A DNA stretch of 64,000 nucleotides, taken from NCBI RefSeq assembly GCF_014843005.1, contig NZ_JACYXM010000002.1, positions 372,001-436,000 on the forward strand, read 5' to 3'. Positions 48,102 through 62,174 of the stretch are shown here, in pieces. Within the stretch, counting starts at the first letter, position 1, and every line of letters starts with the position of its first letter. A program made the position numbers and the translations under genes. Under the pieces are notes generated by a model that made no database searches, was not told the DNA's origin, and saw nothing but the letters and a program-made list of their open reading frames with translations. This stretch comes from Rhodanobacter sp. DHG33 (GTDB lineage: Bacteria > Pseudomonadota > Gammaproteobacteria > Xanthomonadales > Rhodanobacteraceae).

Positions 48102-49928
48102 GTGAGTGCTGCCACGCGACCGATACTGCCGACGCCGGCCCTGGCCGTGGAGCGGCTTGCGCTGCTCAGCCGGCTGACCGAGGGCCTGCCGCCGGCCGAG
48201 CTGTACTGGATTTCGGCGTGGACCGCCGCGCTGGCCGCGCAGGCCACGCGCGTCGCGCTGCCCGCCGTCTCGCCCGCCGAGGCGGCGAACGCGGGTAGCG
48301 CCGACCGGCTCACCGTGCTGTACGGCAGCCAGACCGGCAACTCGCGCCGCGTGGCGGAACGGCTGGCCGAGCGCGCCACGGCGGCGGGGCTGAACGTGCG
48401 GCTGCTGCGCACCGGCGCCTACGCCGTGCGCGAGCTGGCGCAGGAACGCTACCTGGCGCTGGTCATCAGCAGCCAGGGTGACGGCGACCCGCCGGACGAC
48501 GCCATCGGATTCGTCGAATTCCTCAACGGCAAGCGCGCGCCGAAACTGCCGCAACTGAAGTTCGCCGTGCTGGGGCTGGGCGATTCCAGCTACCCGCAGT
48601 TCTGCGCGGTGAGCCGCCGCCTGGATGCGCGCTTCGCCGAGCTGGGCGCGCAGCGTTTCGCCGAACTGGGCGAGGCCGACGTCGATTTCGAGGTGCCCAG
48701 CGCAGGCTGGAGCGAAGGCGTGCTGGCGAAGGCGCGCGAGGAACTGCGCGCGCCGGCCGCGGCCACGGCGAATCCGCGTCCGGTCGCGCTGCATGCGGTG
48801 GACAGCACCCAGCACGGCCGCGAAAAACCGTATGCCGCCGAGGTGCTGGAGAACCAGCGCATCGTCTCGCGCGACAGTGCGCGCGAGGTGCGCCACATCG
48901 AACTCTCGCTGCAGGGCTCGGGCCTGCGTTACGAGGCTGGCGACGCGCTGGGCGTGTGGCCGAGCAACGCGCCCGCGCTGGTCGAGGATTACCTGCGGGC
49001 CCTGCGCCTCGACGGCGAACAGGAAGTGACGCACGACGGTCGCCGCCTGCCGCTGTCGCGCTGGCTCACGCACGAGCGCGAGCTGACCAAGCTCAGCCGC
49101 CCGCTGTTGGCTGCGCATGCCGCCGCCAGCGGCGACGCCGGACTGGCGCGCGCGCTGGAGCCCGAGCAGCGCGAAGCACTGGCGCGCCTGCTGGATACGC
49201 ACCAGCCCATCGACCTGCTGCGCCGTCATCCGGTGAGCTGGAACGCGGAGCAGCTGGTGGCTGCGCTGCGGCCGCTCACGCCGCGGCTGTACTCCATCGC
49301 CTCCAGTCCCAAGCTGGTGGGCGAGGACGAAGTGCATGTCACCGTGGCCGTGGTGAACTACCACGCGCACGGCAGCGAACACTTCGGCGCGGCCTCGTCC
49401 TTCCTTGCCACGGCGGGTGACGACACGCGCGTGCCGGTGTTCGTGGAAGCGAACGAACGCTTCCGCCTGCCACAGGACGGCAGCAGCGACATCATCATGA
49501 TCGGTCCGGGTACCGGCGTGGCACCGTTCCGCGCTTTCGTGCAGGAGCGCCAGGCCACGGGCGCCGCGGGCCGCAACTGGCTGCTCTTCGGCAACCGCCA
49601 CTTCTCGCAGGATTTCCTCTACCAGACCGAGTGGCAGCAGGCGCTCAAGGACGGTGCGCTGCATCGCCTCGATCTCGCCTTCTCGCGCGACGGTGCGGCC
49701 AAGACCTACGTGCAGCACCGGCTGAAGGAGAAAGGTCGCGAACTGTACGCGTGGTTGCGCGAAGGCGCCCACCTTTACGTGTGCGGCGACGCTACGCACA
49801 TGGCCAAGGACGTGCACGAAGCGCTGGTCGAAGTGGCCATCGCCCACGGTGGCCTCTCCGACGAGGATGCGCGCGGCTGGCTGGCCGAGCTGCTGCAGAA
49901 AGGGTGTTACGCCCGCGACGTCTATTAA
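48102..49928 (+). CDS. cysJ: assimilatory sulfite reductase (NADPH) flavoprotein alpha subunit
   Basis: 608-residue diflavin reductase that passes electrons from NADPH via FAD and FMN to CysI. FMN domain with LYGSQTGNSRR and SSQGDGDPPDDA; FAD domain with RLYSIASSPK; NADPH domain with GPGTGVAPFRAF and the C-terminal GCYARDVY. The GTG at 48102 is taken as the start: AGGA stands 7 bases upstream and the N-terminus then has the E. coli length. An in-frame ATG at 48078 lies inside the putative operator. First gene of cysJ-cysI-cysH. Confidence 0.94.
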   Translation: MSAATRPILPTPALAVERLALLSRLTEGLPPAELYWISAWTAALAAQATRVALPAVSPAEAANAGSADRLTVLYGSQTGNSRRVAERLAERATAAGLNVRLLRTGAYAVRELAQERYLALVISSQGDGDPPDDAIGFVEFLNGKRAPKLPQLKFAVLGLGDSSYPQFCAVSRRLDARFAELGAQRFAELGEADVDFEVPSAGWSEGVLAKAREELRAPAAATANPRPVALHAVDSTQHGREKPYAAEVLENQRIVSRDSAREVRHIELSLQGSGLRYEAGDALGVWPSNAPALVEDYLRALRLDGEQEVTHDGRRLPLSRWLTHERELTKLSRPLLAAHAAASGDAGLARALEPEQREALARLLDTHQPIDLLRRHPVSWNAEQLVAALRPLTPRLYSIASSPKLVGEDEVHVTVAVVNYHAHGSEHFGAASSFLATAGDDTRVPVFVEANERFRLPQDGSSDIIMIGPGTGVAPFRAFVQERQATGAAGRNWLLFGNRHFSQDFLYQTEWQQALKDGALHRLDLAFSRDGAAKTYVQHRLKEKGRELYAWLREGAHLYVCGDATHMAKDVHEALVEVAIAHGGLSDEDARGWLAELLQKGCYARDVY

Positions 49929-49929
49929 T

Positions 49930-49977
49930 GCGTTCTTCCATGAACGCGGGAATCAAGAAGCGGCCATTCATGGCGCA
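49930..49977 (+). repeat. two-hairpin intergenic repeat, copy C
   Basis: Hairpin 1: GCGTTC/GAACGC (49930-49935 with 49942-49947). Linker GGGAATCAAGAA. Hairpin 2: GCGGCCA followed by TTCA and TGGCGCAC, which is the consensus TGGCCGCAC with one C lost. It begins one base after the cysJ stop codon and ends 25 bases before cysI. Same architecture as the copies before pnp. Confidence 0.75.
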
Positions 49978-50002
49978 CTTTCAATAAAAGCAAGCCACCC
50001 TC

Positions 50003-51688
50003 ATGCCCTCCCATCTCGAACACATCAAGACCGCCAGCCGTTTCCTGCGTGGCAGCATCGTCGAAGGCCTGGCCGACCCGGTCACGGGTGCGATCAGCGA
50101 GGACGACGACAAGCTCCTGAAATTCCACGGCAGCTACCAGCAGGATGACCGCGACCTGCGCGAGGAGCGCCGCAGACAGAAGCTGGAGCCGGCCTATGCC
50201 TTCATGGTGCGTGCGCGCCTGCCGGGCGGCGTGATGACGCCGGCGCAATGGCTGGCTTTCGACAGGATCGCCAGCGACTACGCCTCCAGCGGCCTGCGCA
50301 TCACCACGCGGCAGACCTTCCAGTGGCACGGCATTGTCAAGTCCAACCTCAAGCCGACCATCGCCGCCATTGATGCCGCGCTGGCCAGCACCATCGCCGC
50401 CTGCGGCGACGTCAACCGCAACGTGGTGTGCAACACCAACCCGGTGCAGTCGCAGGCGCATGCCGAAGCCTACGCGTGGGCGGCGCGGCTGTCCGAACAT
50501 CTCAAGCCGAAGACGCGCGCCTATCACGAGATCTGGCTGGACGGCGAGAAGCTGGTGGGCGAGGCGGCGGAAGCCGAGAACGAGCCGCTGTATGGCGCGA
50601 CCTACCTGCCGCGCAAGTTCAAGATCGGCGTGGCGATCCCGCCGCTCAACGATGTCGACGTGTTCGCGCAGGACCTCGGCCTGATCGCGGTACTGGAGCG
50701 CGGCGAGCTGGTGGGCTTCAACGTGGCCATCGGCGGCGGCATGGGCGCCTCGCATGGCGACCCGACGACATACCCGCGCCTCGCCAGCGTGGTCGGATTC
50801 GTGGAGCCCGGCCGCCTGCTGGAACTGTCCGAAGCCATCATTGCCGTGCAGCGGGATTGGGGCAATCGCGAGGAGCGCAAGCACGCCCGTTTCAAGTACA
50901 CCATCGACACCCGCGGACTGGCTGCGGTGAAGGCGGAAATCGAAAAGCGCGCCGGCTTCGCGCTGGCAGCCGAGCGGCCGTTCCATTTCGACCACAACGG
51001 CGATCGCTACGGCTGGATCGAAGGCCATGACGGCCGCTGGCACCTCACCCTGCAGGTGGAATCCGGGCGCCTCGTGGACCATGGGGAGGCGCGCTGGCTC
51101 AGCGGCATGCGCGAGATCGCGCGCGTGCATACCGGCGACATCCGGCTCACCTGCAACCAGAACCTCATCATCGCCAACGTGGCCGAGGCGGATCGCGCAC
51201 GCATCGATGCCATCGTGGCCGAACATGGCATGGGCGGTTACCGCCGCTACAGCGGCATCCGCCAGCATGCCATCGCCTGCGTGGCGTTGCCCACCTGCGG
51301 GCTGGCGATGGCCGAGAGCGAGCGCTACCTGCCGCAGCTGCTGCCCAGGCTGGAGTCGCTGCTGGACAGTCACGGCCTGCTCGATGCGCCCATCCTGCTG
51401 CGCCTGTCCGGTTGCCCGAACGGCTGCTCGCGCCCGTATCTCGGCGAGATCGCGCTGGTGGGGCGGGCGATCGGCCGCTACGACCTGCGACTGGGCGCGG
51501 ACTTCAGCGGCCAGCGGCTCAACCAGGTCTATCGCGAGAACGTAGACGAGGCGACCCTGCTCGAAGCGCTGGACGCCCTGTTCGCCCGCTACGCCGCGGA
51601 ACGGGCGCCCGGCGAACACTTCGGCGACTTCCTGCTGCGCAGCGGCGTGCTGAAGAACAGGAAGATCGCCGCAGAGGTGGTGGCATGA
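50003..51688 (+). CDS. cysI: assimilatory sulfite reductase hemoprotein beta subunit
   Basis: 561-residue siroheme/4Fe-4S enzyme that reduces sulfite to sulfide with six electrons. The cluster ligands Cys426, Cys432, Cys471 and Cys475 (CVALPTC and GCPNGC) have the same 6/39/4 spacing as in E. coli Cys[14 protein letters not shown] and the Lys/Arg-rich substrate site are present. Start [17 protein letters not shown]. It ends in a 4-base overlap with cysH. Confidence 0.96.
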   Translation: MPSHLEHIKTASRFLRGSIVEGLADPVTGAISEDDDKLLKFHGSYQQDDRDLREERRRQKLEPAYAFMVRARLPGGVMTPAQWLAFDRIASDYASSGLRITTRQTFQWHGIVKSNLKPTIAAIDAALASTIAACGDVNRNVVCNTNPVQSQAHAEAYAWAARLSEHLKPKTRAYHEIWLDGEKLVGEAAEAENEPLYGATYLPRKFKIGVAIPPLNDVDVFAQDLGLIAVLERGELVGFNVAIGGGMGASHGDPTTYPRLASVVGFVEPGRLLELSEAIIAVQRDWGNREERKHARFKYTIDTRGLAAVKAEIEKRAGFALAAERPFHFDHNGDRYGWIEGHDGRWHLTLQVESGRLVDHGEARWLSGMREIARVHTGDIRLTCNQNLIIANVAEADRARIDAIVAEHGMGGYRRYSGIRQHAIACVALPTCGLAMAESERYLPQLLPRLESLLDSHGLLDAPILLRLSGCPNGCSRPYLGEIALVGRAIGRYDLRLGADFSGQRLNQVYRENVDEATLLEALDALFARYAAERAPGEHFGDFLLRSGVLKNRKIAAEVVA

Positions 51689-52407
51689 GTGCGCCGCAAC
51701 TCCCCGCGGATGGCCATGACGCCGAAGCGCTACGCGCGCTCAACGACTGGCTGGGCGGCCAGGATGCCGAAGCGCGCGTGCGCTGGATGCTGAAGCACGT
51801 GCCGGGCGGGCATGCGCTCTCTTCCAGTTTCGGTGCGCAGGCAGCGGTGTCGCTGCATCTGTTGAGCAGCCAGGAGCCGGACATCCCGGTAATCCTGATC
51901 GACACCGGCTACCTGTTTCCCGAGACCTACCAGTTCGTCGATACGCTCAGCGAGCGGCTGTCGCTCAACCTCAAGGTCTACCGGCCCGCGATCGGTCGTG
52001 CCTGGGCCGAGGCGCGTTACGGAAAATTGTGGGAGCAGGGTATCGAAGGGCTGGACCGCTACAACCGCATCCGCAAGGTCGAGCCGATGCAGCGCGCGCT
52101 GACGGAGCTGGGTGTGCAGGGCTGGTTCGCCGGCCTGCGCCGCGGCCAGTCGCGCAGCCGCCGCACCATCGATTTCGTGGAATGGCGGCAGGACCGCTGG
52201 AAGCTGCACCCGATCGCCGATTGGACGGACCGCGACGTGGGCCGCTATCTGCAAAAGCACAGCTTGCCCTACCACCCGCTATGGGAGCAGGGCTACATCT
52301 CCATCGGCGACACGCACACCACACAGCGCTGGGAGCCTGGCATGGATGCCGAGGACACCCGGTTCTTCGGGCTCAAGCGCGAATGCGGGCTGCACGAGAT
52401 GTCGTGA
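51685..52407 (+). CDS. cysH: phosphoadenylyl-sulfate (PAPS) reductase
   Basis: 240-residue CysH that reduces PAPS to sulfite with thioredoxin. Nucleotide-binding [43 protein letters not shown], and the catalytic Cys in RECGLHEMS at the C-terminus. The extra Cys pairs of 4Fe-4S APS reductases are absent, so it is the PAPS type. ATG overlaps the cysI stop (ATGA). Its last 35 bases overlap the end of the convergent cysB. Confidence 0.95.
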   Translation: MSAPQLPADGHDAEALRALNDWLGGQDAEARVRWMLKHVPGGHALSSSFGAQAAVSLHLLSSQEPDIPVILIDTGYLFPETYQFVDTLSERLSLNLKVYRPAIGRAWAEARYGKLWEQGIEGLDRYNRIRKVEPMQRALTELGVQGWFAGLRRGQSRSRRTIDFVEWRQDRWKLHPIADWTDRDVGRYLQKHSLPYHPLWEQGYISIGDTHTTQRWEPGMDAEDTRFFGLKRECGLHEMS

Positions 52408-53392
52408 TCGGCGTGGCCGCCAGCCGCTCGCGCCAGTGCGGCACGCGCGGCGGCTTCTCCGGCGCGATGCCCAGCGTGAGCTGGCGGCGCACATCGTTGC
52501 GGTCGAGGTGCGGCGCGAACTGCGCGATCCATTCCAGCGTGTAGTCGCGCAGCACGCTGTCCTTGCGCAGCACGATCCAGGTCGTGCACAGGGGCAGCAG
52601 CGCATCGGCCTCGATCACGCGCAGGTCGGTGTCTTCGCCCGGCTGCAGCGCCATCTCGGCCAGCACGCCCACGCCCATCCCGGCGCGCACGTAAGTCTTG
52701 ATGAGGTCGGCGTCGGCGGCGGTCATCGCGATCTGGGGCGCCAGCCCGGAAGCGGCGAAAGCGCGGCGCAGCGAGGACTCGGGCCGTTTCGAGGAGTCGT
52801 AGCTCACCAGCGGCAGGGCGGCCAGTTCGTCCAGTGTGGGCGTGCGGCCCGGCTTCGCCAGCGGGTGATCCTGCGGTGCCAGCACCACGCGGCTCCAGCG
52901 ATAGGCGGGGAAAGCGATGCCGCCGGCCGGAGCGGCGCCCGACGTGCTCACCACGGCCAGGTCGACACGTCCGCTTTCCAGCAGATCCAGCACTTCGGCG
53001 TCGCCGCTGGGCTGGAGGTGCACGCTCACCTGCGGGTAGCTGCGGTTCAGCGCGGCAATAGAAGCGGGCAGGGCGAAGCGCGCCTGCGTGTGCGTGGTGG
53101 CGATGCGCAGTTCGCCGTGCGCTTCGTTGCGCAGGTTGGCGGCGATGGAGCGGATGTTCAGCGACTCGGCGAGGATGATGCGCGCGCGCTCGATCACCCG
53201 CACGCCGGCGTCGGTGATCGAATCCAGGCTCTTGCCCTTGCGGATGAAGAGCAGCAGGCCGAGTTCGTCCTCCAACTGCTTGAGCTGCTTGCTGACGCCG
53301 GGCTGGGTGGCGTGCACGCGTTCCGCGGCGGCGGTGATGTTGAGCCGGCAATCGGCGATGGCGACGAGGTAGCGGAGTTGGGTAAGGGTCAT
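52373..53392 (-). CDS. cysB: LysR-family cysteine regulon activator CysB
   Basis: 339-residue LysR regulator. N-terminal winged helix ([41 protein letters not shown] is typical CysB; the recognition helix is ATQPGVSKQ) and an effector domain with the sulfate/acetylserine pocket residues [11 protein letters not shown] and [15 protein letters not shown]. It activates sulfate-reduction genes when O-acetylserine builds up. The tail ([19 protein letters not shown]) is longer than in E. coli and overlaps the cysH 3' end by 35 bases on the opposite strand. It is divergent from cysG. Confidence 0.9.
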   Translation of the reverse strand: MTLTQLRYLVAIADCRLNITAAAERVHATQPGVSKQLKQLEDELGLLLFIRKGKSLDSITDAGVRVIERARIILAESLNIRSIAANLRNEAHGELRIATTHTQARFALPASIAALNRSYPQVSVHLQPSGDAEVLDLLESGRVDLAVVSTSGAAPAGGIAFPAYRWSRVVLAPQDHPLAKPGRTPTLDELAALPLVSYDSSKRPESSLRRAFAASGLAPQIAMTAADADLIKTYVRAGMGVGVLAEMALQPGEDTDLRVIEADALLPLCTTWIVLRKDSVLRDYTLEWIAQFAPHLDRNDVRRQLTLGIAPEKPPRVPHWRERLAATPITTSRAARIRA

Positions 53393-53773
53393 GGCTATCC
53401 AGTGATCTATGGCGATGGTGTCTGCGGCGAACGGATGTGTTCCGCGCGCATACATCGCATCGTCCGGCCTTGCTGGAGGCAGGTTCTGGATGGTCCGGGT
53501 GTGGCAAGTGTTAAGGCCATGTCCATGAGTCTATATGCTTTTTTGTTCGGACGTCTATACGTATAGACGTTCAAATATAGGATTCACGATTTCCTGATCT
53601 CGCTGAACGCGTCGGCGTTGGCGTGGATGATGGCGCACATGGGTGCGGTTTCCTGCGGCTTCGGGGCGATTCATGCCACATCGGCATATGTGCCGGCGCG
53701 AAAGTCATTTCCGCCGGTGGCGGGTGGTCCCTAGCGTGGCCCATTCCATATCTGAATCATCGAAGCCTGCGCC
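53393..53773. other. cysB/cysG intergenic region
   Basis: 381 bases between divergent genes. It holds the 20-base palindrome at 53551-53570 and a related half site GAGTCTATATGC (53528-53539). An AT-rich block (53520-53595) probably contains the promoters. Short frames occur but none is convincing. Confidence 0.6.
53551..53570. promoter_or_regulatory. 20-base perfect palindrome, putative sulfur-regulon operator
   Basis: ACGTCTATACGTATAGACGT is fully self-complementary. Its right half CGTATAGACGT recurs in the cysJ leader as CGCATAGACGT. It lies about 160 bases before the cysB start and 200 before cysG, so it could serve both. The sequence also fits three tandem met-box-like 8-mers (GGACGTCT, ATACGTAT, AGACGTTC). 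Binder unknown: CysB or a methionine-type regulator. Confidence 0.6.
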
Positions 53774-55243
53774 ATGAAGCTGTATCCGCTGTTCGCCGAC
53801 CTTTCACGCCGCGCCGTACTGGTGGTGGGCGGCGGCGCCGTGGCGGAGCGCAAGGCCGCCGCCCTGCTGGCGGCGGGAGCGCAGGTGACCGTGGGTTCGC
53901 CCGAGCTGACGCCGCAACTGCAACGCTGGGCGCGGCAGGGGCGCATCGCGCACCGGTCCGGCGGATTCGCGCCGGGCTGGCTCGATTACGCGTGGCTGGT
54001 GGTGGCCGCCACCGACGACCGTACGTTGAACGCGCAGGTCGCGGAACTGGCCGGCTTGCGGCGCGTGTTCGTGAACGTGGTGGACGACGCGGAGCTGTCC
54101 AGCTTCCATGTACCGGCCGTGATCGACCGCTCCCCGCTGGTGGTGGCGATTTCCAGCGGCGGCGCGGCGCCGATGCTGGCGCGGCTGGTGCGCGAGCGCC
54201 TGGAAACCCTGCTCGACCATTCGCTGGGGCCGCTGGCCCAGCTGGCGTCGCGGTTGCGCCTGCGCATCCGCCGCCGGCATCCCGACCCCGCCGCACGCCG
54301 CCGCTTTTATACGGAACTCTTCACCGGGCCGGTGGCTGCGCTACTCCGCAAGGGGCAGCCGGAGCAGGCCGCCGCCGCCGCCGAGCAGGCGCTGCGCGCC
54401 GCGCCCGCCGGGCAGGCCGGTTCGGTCGTGCTGGTGGGAGCCGGTCCCGGCGATGCCGGCCTGCTGACCCTGCGCGGACTGCGCGCATTGAACGAGGCCG
54501 ACGTGATCCTGCACGACCGCCTGGTGAGCGCGGAGGTGCTGGAGCTCGCCCGCCGCGACGCCGAGCGCATCGAGGTGGGCAAGCAGGCGGGAAACCATCA
54601 CGCCACGCAGGACGAGATCCATACGCTGCTGCTCGAGCATGCGCAGGCCGGACGGCGCGTGGTGCGGCTGAAGGGAGGCGATCCCTTCGTGTTCGGCCGC
54701 GGCGGCGAAGAGCTGGAGTTCCTGCGCGACCACGGCATTCCTTATGAAGTGGTGCCCGGCGTCACCGCCGCCTTGGCCTGCGCGGCGCATGCCGGCGTGC
54801 CGCTCACGCACCGCGACCACGCGCAGTCGGTGCGCTTCGTCACCGCCCATTGCCGCGAATCGCTGGACACGCTGGACTGGGCCGCGCTGGCGCAGGAGCG
54901 CCAGACCCTGGCGGTATACATGGGCGTGGCCGGCCTCGACCGCCTGCAGGAGCAGCTTCTGGCGCACGGACGCGCAGCTTCCACGCCGTTCGCCCTGATC
55001 GAAAACGGTTCGCGCGCCCATCAGCGCGTGGTCACCGGCTCGCTGGCCGACCTGCCCGGACGCGCCGTGGCGCATGCGGTACGTTCGCCCGCGCTGCTGA
55101 TACTGGGCGAAGTGGCCGCGTTGGCGGAGCGGCTGGCCTGGTTCGGCGCCCCGCCACTGGGCGATGCCGTCGTTTCGCCGCCACGCCTGCGGCCGCCGCG
55201 AACGGCGCAGATCGCCGGCGAGCCCTTGCGCCGCCGCGCTTGA
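53774..55243 (+). CDS. cysG: siroheme synthase CysG (trifunctional)
   Basis: 489-residue fusion enzyme making siroheme from uroporphyrinogen III, the cofactor CysI needs. N-terminal dehydrogenase/ferrochelatase (about 1-205): [18 protein letters not shown] for [19 protein letters not shown] with the catalytic Asp, and [18 protein letters not shown] with the conserved Ser. C-terminal SAM-dependent methyltransferase (about 216-460): [33 protein letters not shown] and YMGVAGL. Followed after 57 bases by cysK. Confidence 0.96.
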   Translation: MKLYPLFADLSRRAVLVVGGGAVAERKAAALLAAGAQVTVGSPELTPQLQRWARQGRIAHRSGGFAPGWLDYAWLVVAATDDRTLNAQVAELAGLRRVFVNVVDDAELSSFHVPAVIDRSPLVVAISSGGAAPMLARLVRERLETLLDHSLGPLAQLASRLRLRIRRRHPDPAARRRFYTELFTGPVAALLRKGQPEQAAAAAEQALRAAPAGQAGSVVLVGAGPGDAGLLTLRGLRALNEADVILHDRLVSAEVLELARRDAERIEVGKQAGNHHATQDEIHTLLLEHAQAGRRVVRLKGGDPFVFGRGGEELEFLRDHGIPYEVVPGVTAALACAAHAGVPLTHRDHAQSVRFVTAHCRESLDTLDWAALAQERQTLAVYMGVAGLDRLQEQLLAHGRAASTPFALIENGSRAHQRVVTGSLADLPGRAVAHAVRSPALLILGEVAALAERLAWFGAPPLGDAVVSPPRLRPPRTAQIAGEPLRRRA

Positions 55244-55300
55244 CGAAAACCTTGCAGACCCGCGCGCATGATCGCGTGCAGCCATCATCCGGAGCCATCC

Positions 55301-56242
55301 ATGATCTACGACAGCATCCTCGACACCATCGGCAACACGCCCATCGTCCGCCTGCATCGCCTCGCCCCGAAGCATGTCGAGCTGTACGTGAAGGTGGAGG
55401 CGTTCAATCCCGCAGGCTCGGTGAAGGATCGCCTTGCGCTGGCGATCATCCTGGACGCCGAGCGGCGCGGCGTGCTCAAGCCCGGCCAGACCGTGGTGGA
55501 GTCCACCTCGGGCAATACGGGCGTGGCGCTGGCGGCGGTGTGCGCGGCGCGCGGCTACTCCTTCGTGGCGGTGATGCCGGAATCCTTCTCCATCGAACGG
55601 CGCAAGCTGATCCGTGCCTACGGCGGCAAGGTGCTGCTCACGCCCGCCGCCCTGCGCGGCAGCGGTGCGGCGGCGAAGGCGCAGGAGCTGGCCGACAAGC
55701 ACGGCTGGTTCCTGGCCAACCAGTTCGAGAACCCGGCCAACCCGGCCTACCACCGCCAGACCACCGCACCGGAAATCCTGCGCGATTTCGCCGGCCGCCG
55801 CCTCGATTATTTCGTCAGCGGCTGGGGCACCGGCGGCACGCTCACCGGCGTGGGCGAGGTGCTCAAGGTGGCGCGGCCGCAAGTGAAGGTGATCGGCACC
55901 GAGCCGGCAGGCGCCTCGCTGCTCGGCGGCAAGGAGTGGCAGCCGCACAAGATCCAGGGCTGGACTCCCGACTTCGTGCCCGCCGTGCTAAACCCCAAGG
56001 TGGTCGACCAGCTGGTGACGGTGGAGGACACCGTGGCCCGCGACACCTCGCGCGCACTGGCGCAGAAGGAAGGCATCTTCACCGGCATCTCCTCCGGCGC
56101 CACCCTGGCCGCCGCGCTGCAGGTCGCCGAAGCCGCGCCTGCGGGCTCGGTGCTGCTGGCCATGCTGCCGGACACCGGCGAGCGCTACCTCTCCACCTTC
56201 CTGTTCGAGGGCGTCAACGAAGGGTCGGACGAGGTGGAGTAA
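55301..56242 (+). CDS. cysK: O-acetylserine sulfhydrylase (cysteine synthase A)
   Basis: 313-residue PLP enzyme that joins sulfide to O-acetylserine to give cysteine. PLP lysine Lys42 in NPAGSVKDR, substrate loop STSGNTGVAL, PLP phosphate loop SGWGTGGTLTG and late Ser in ISSGATLAA. Start at 55301 (MIYDSILDTIGNTPIV), with GGAG upstream; an 11-codon extension is not family-like. It completes the local pathway from PAPS to cysteine; cysD, cysN and cysE are not in the window. Confidence 0.95.
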   Translation: MIYDSILDTIGNTPIVRLHRLAPKHVELYVKVEAFNPAGSVKDRLALAIILDAERRGVLKPGQTVVESTSGNTGVALAAVCAARGYSFVAVMPESFSIERRKLIRAYGGKVLLTPAALRGSGAAAKAQELADKHGWFLANQFENPANPAYHRQTTAPEILRDFAGRRLDYFVSGWGTGGTLTGVGEVLKVARPQVKVIGTEPAGASLLGGKEWQPHKIQGWTPDFVPAVLNPKVVDQLVTVEDTVARDTSRALAQKEGIFTGISSGATLAAALQVAEAAPAGSVLLAMLPDTGERYLSTFLFEGVNEGSDEVE

Positions 56243-56272
56243 GGGTCGTCGGTCCGGGTGAGCGATCAAGAC

Positions 56273-56304
56273 AACAATGCCGCCCCGAGGCGGCATTGTT
56301 TTTT
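56273..56304 (+). terminator. Rho-independent terminator after cysK
   Basis: 12-bp stem AACAATGCCGCC (56273-56284) with GGCGGCATTGTT (56289-56300), loop CCGA, T run to 56304. It separates cysK from the convergent aminopeptidase gene. Confidence 0.92.
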
Positions 56305-56341
56305 GGAGCGTGCGGCTGTTGCCGGAACCAATAATGGCGCC

Positions 56342-58141
56342 TCACAGCGGCGCGCAGTGCCATTCCAGCCACGCGAGGTCGGCGCCTTCCAGCAGCGGCG
56401 CGAGCGCGGCGCGCACGGTGGCGTGGTAATCGTCCAGCCAGGCGCGTTCGTCGGGACTGAGGAAACCGGGCTCCAGCGCACGGCGGTCAAACGGACACAG
56501 GGTGAGCGTCTCGAAGGCGTAGTAGTCGCCGAACTCGGTGCGCTCGGCTTCGGTCACCACCGCGAGGTTTTCGTGGCGGATGCCGTGGCGGCCGGGTTTG
56601 TACAGGCCCGGTTCGATGGACGAGATCATGCCGGGCTCCAGCGCCACCAGCGCGCCGCCGGAAACCGGCGGGCGGATCGACTGCGGGCCTTCGTGCACGT
56701 TGAGGAAGTAGCCCACGCCGTGGCCGGTGCCGTGGCCGTAGTCGCAGCCGGCCGCCCACAGCGGTGCGCGCGCCAGCGCGTCGAGCTGCGGGCCGCTGGC
56801 GCCTTTCGGGAAGCGCGCGCGGGAGAGCGCGATCATGCCCTTCATCACCAGCGTCGCGTCGCGGCGCTGTTCGGCGGTGGTTTCGCCCAGCGCCAGCACG
56901 CGGGTGATGTCGGTGGTGCCGCCGAGGTACTGGCCGCCGGAGTCGACCAACAGCAGGCCTTTCGCCTGCAGCGCGCTGTGCGATTCCTGCGTGGCGCGGT
57001 AGTGCGGCAGCGCGCCGTTGGCCTGGTAGCCGGCGATGGTGGCGAAGCTTTCGCCGATGAACTCCGGCTGCGCGGCGCGCGCGGCGTGCACCAGGCGGTG
57101 CACGTCCAGCTCGGTGAGCGGCTTGCCTTGCGCGAGCTGGTGTTCGATCTCGCGGAAGGCGCCGGCCAGTGCCGCGCCGTCGCGGCGCATCACTTCGCGC
57201 ACGTGATCCAGTTCGGCGGCCGTCTTCAGCGCCTTGAACGCGGTGCTGGGGTTGGCGGCTTCGATTCGGCGCGCGGCGGCGGGGATCGCGTTGCTGATGG
57301 CGCAGACCACGCGGCCGGCATCGAACAGCAGGGTATCGGCCTTGCCCAGTTCGCCGAGCGCGCCGGTGATGCCGTCGTAGGTCGCGATGGCGATGCCGTC
57401 GGCGGCGAGCTGCGCCACCAGCGCGTCGTCGAACTTGCCGCGCTCGGCGAACAGCGTGGCCTTGCCCTCGGCCGCCACCAGCAGGTGGGCGAGAAACACC
57501 GGGTTGCACTCCACGTCGCTGCCGCGCAGGTTGGTGAGCCAGGCGATGTCGTCGAGGCTGGAGAGCAGGTGGTGGGTGGCGCCGTGCTTGCGCATGGCGT
57601 TGCGCACACGCGTGAGCTTGTCCGCGCGGGCGGTGCAGGCCCAGGCGATGGGGTGCTCGACGATGCGGGCATGCGGCAGGCCAGGGCGATCGCTCCAGAC
57701 CGCGCCGGGCAGGTCGAGGTCGGTGCGCACGCGCACGCCGTGCCCGGCCAGCTTGCCTTCCATCGAGCGCAGGCCGGCCAGCGAGAGGCTGTCGCCGGCC
57801 ACGGCCAGCACGTCGTCGTGCTTCAAGTGTGCGGTCAGCCACTCGATGTGCTCGGGCGTGTGCGGCACGTGCAGTTTCATCAGCGCGATGCCGCTGCCGG
57901 CGAGCTGCTGCTCGGCCTGCGAGAAATAGCGCGAGTCGGTCCACAGGCCGGCGTGCCCGTGCGTGACGATCAGGGTGCCGGCCGAACCGGTGAAGCCGGA
58001 CAGCCACGCCCGCGCCTGCCAGCGCTCGGGCAGGTATTCGGACAGGTGAGGGTCGGCGCTGGGAACGATCACGGCGGCGACGCCGTGCTGCTGCATGGCC
58101 GCGCGCAGTGCGGCGATCCGGTCGGGGATGTGGGTGTTCAT
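56342..58141 (-). CDS. Xaa-Pro aminopeptidase P (long, three-domain form)
   Basis: 599-residue M24B metallopeptidase that removes N-terminal residues before proline. Two creatinase-like N-terminal domains (about 1-310), then the pita-bread domain with metal ligands in LLVDSGGQYLGGTTDITR (two Asp), GHGTGHGVGYFLNVHEGP (His), ENLAVVTEAE (Glu) and YAFETLTLCP (Glu), and the C-terminal extension CPFDRRALEPGFLSPDERAWL of the eukaryotic APP1-like type. No signal peptide, so cytosolic. The start at 58141 (MNTHIPDRIAALR) leaves 155 bases to the divergent pyrG. Confidence 0.93.
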   Translation of the reverse strand: MNTHIPDRIAALRAAMQQHGVAAVIVPSADPHLSEYLPERWQARAWLSGFTGSAGTLIVTHGHAGLWTDSRYFSQAEQQLAGSGIALMKLHVPHTPEHIEWLTAHLKHDDVLAVAGDSLSLAGLRSMEGKLAGHGVRVRTDLDLPGAVWSDRPGLPHARIVEHPIAWACTARADKLTRVRNAMRKHGATHHLLSSLDDIAWLTNLRGSDVECNPVFLAHLLVAAEGKATLFAERGKFDDALVAQLAADGIAIATYDGITGALGELGKADTLLFDAGRVVCAISNAIPAAARRIEAANPSTAFKALKTAAELDHVREVMRRDGAALAGAFREIEHQLAQGKPLTELDVHRLVHAARAAQPEFIGESFATIAGYQANGALPHYRATQESHSALQAKGLLLVDSGGQYLGGTTDITRVLALGETTAEQRRDATLVMKGMIALSRARFPKGASGPQLDALARAPLWAAGCDYGHGTGHGVGYFLNVHEGPQSIRPPVSGGALVALEPGMISSIEPGLYKPGRHGIRHENLAVVTEAERTEFGDYYAFETLTLCPFDRRALEPGFLSPDERAWLDDYHATVRAALAPLLEGADLAWLEWHCAPL

Positions 58142-58209
58142 GCGCCGCACTTTAGCAGGCGCCTCGCCGTAGGCCGCCGGCCTGGCGCGGCCGGGATCGG
58201 CGGCAATAG

Positions 58210-62157
<3,948 letters not shown>

Positions 62158-62174
62158 CGGGAGCGGCTCCGCCC

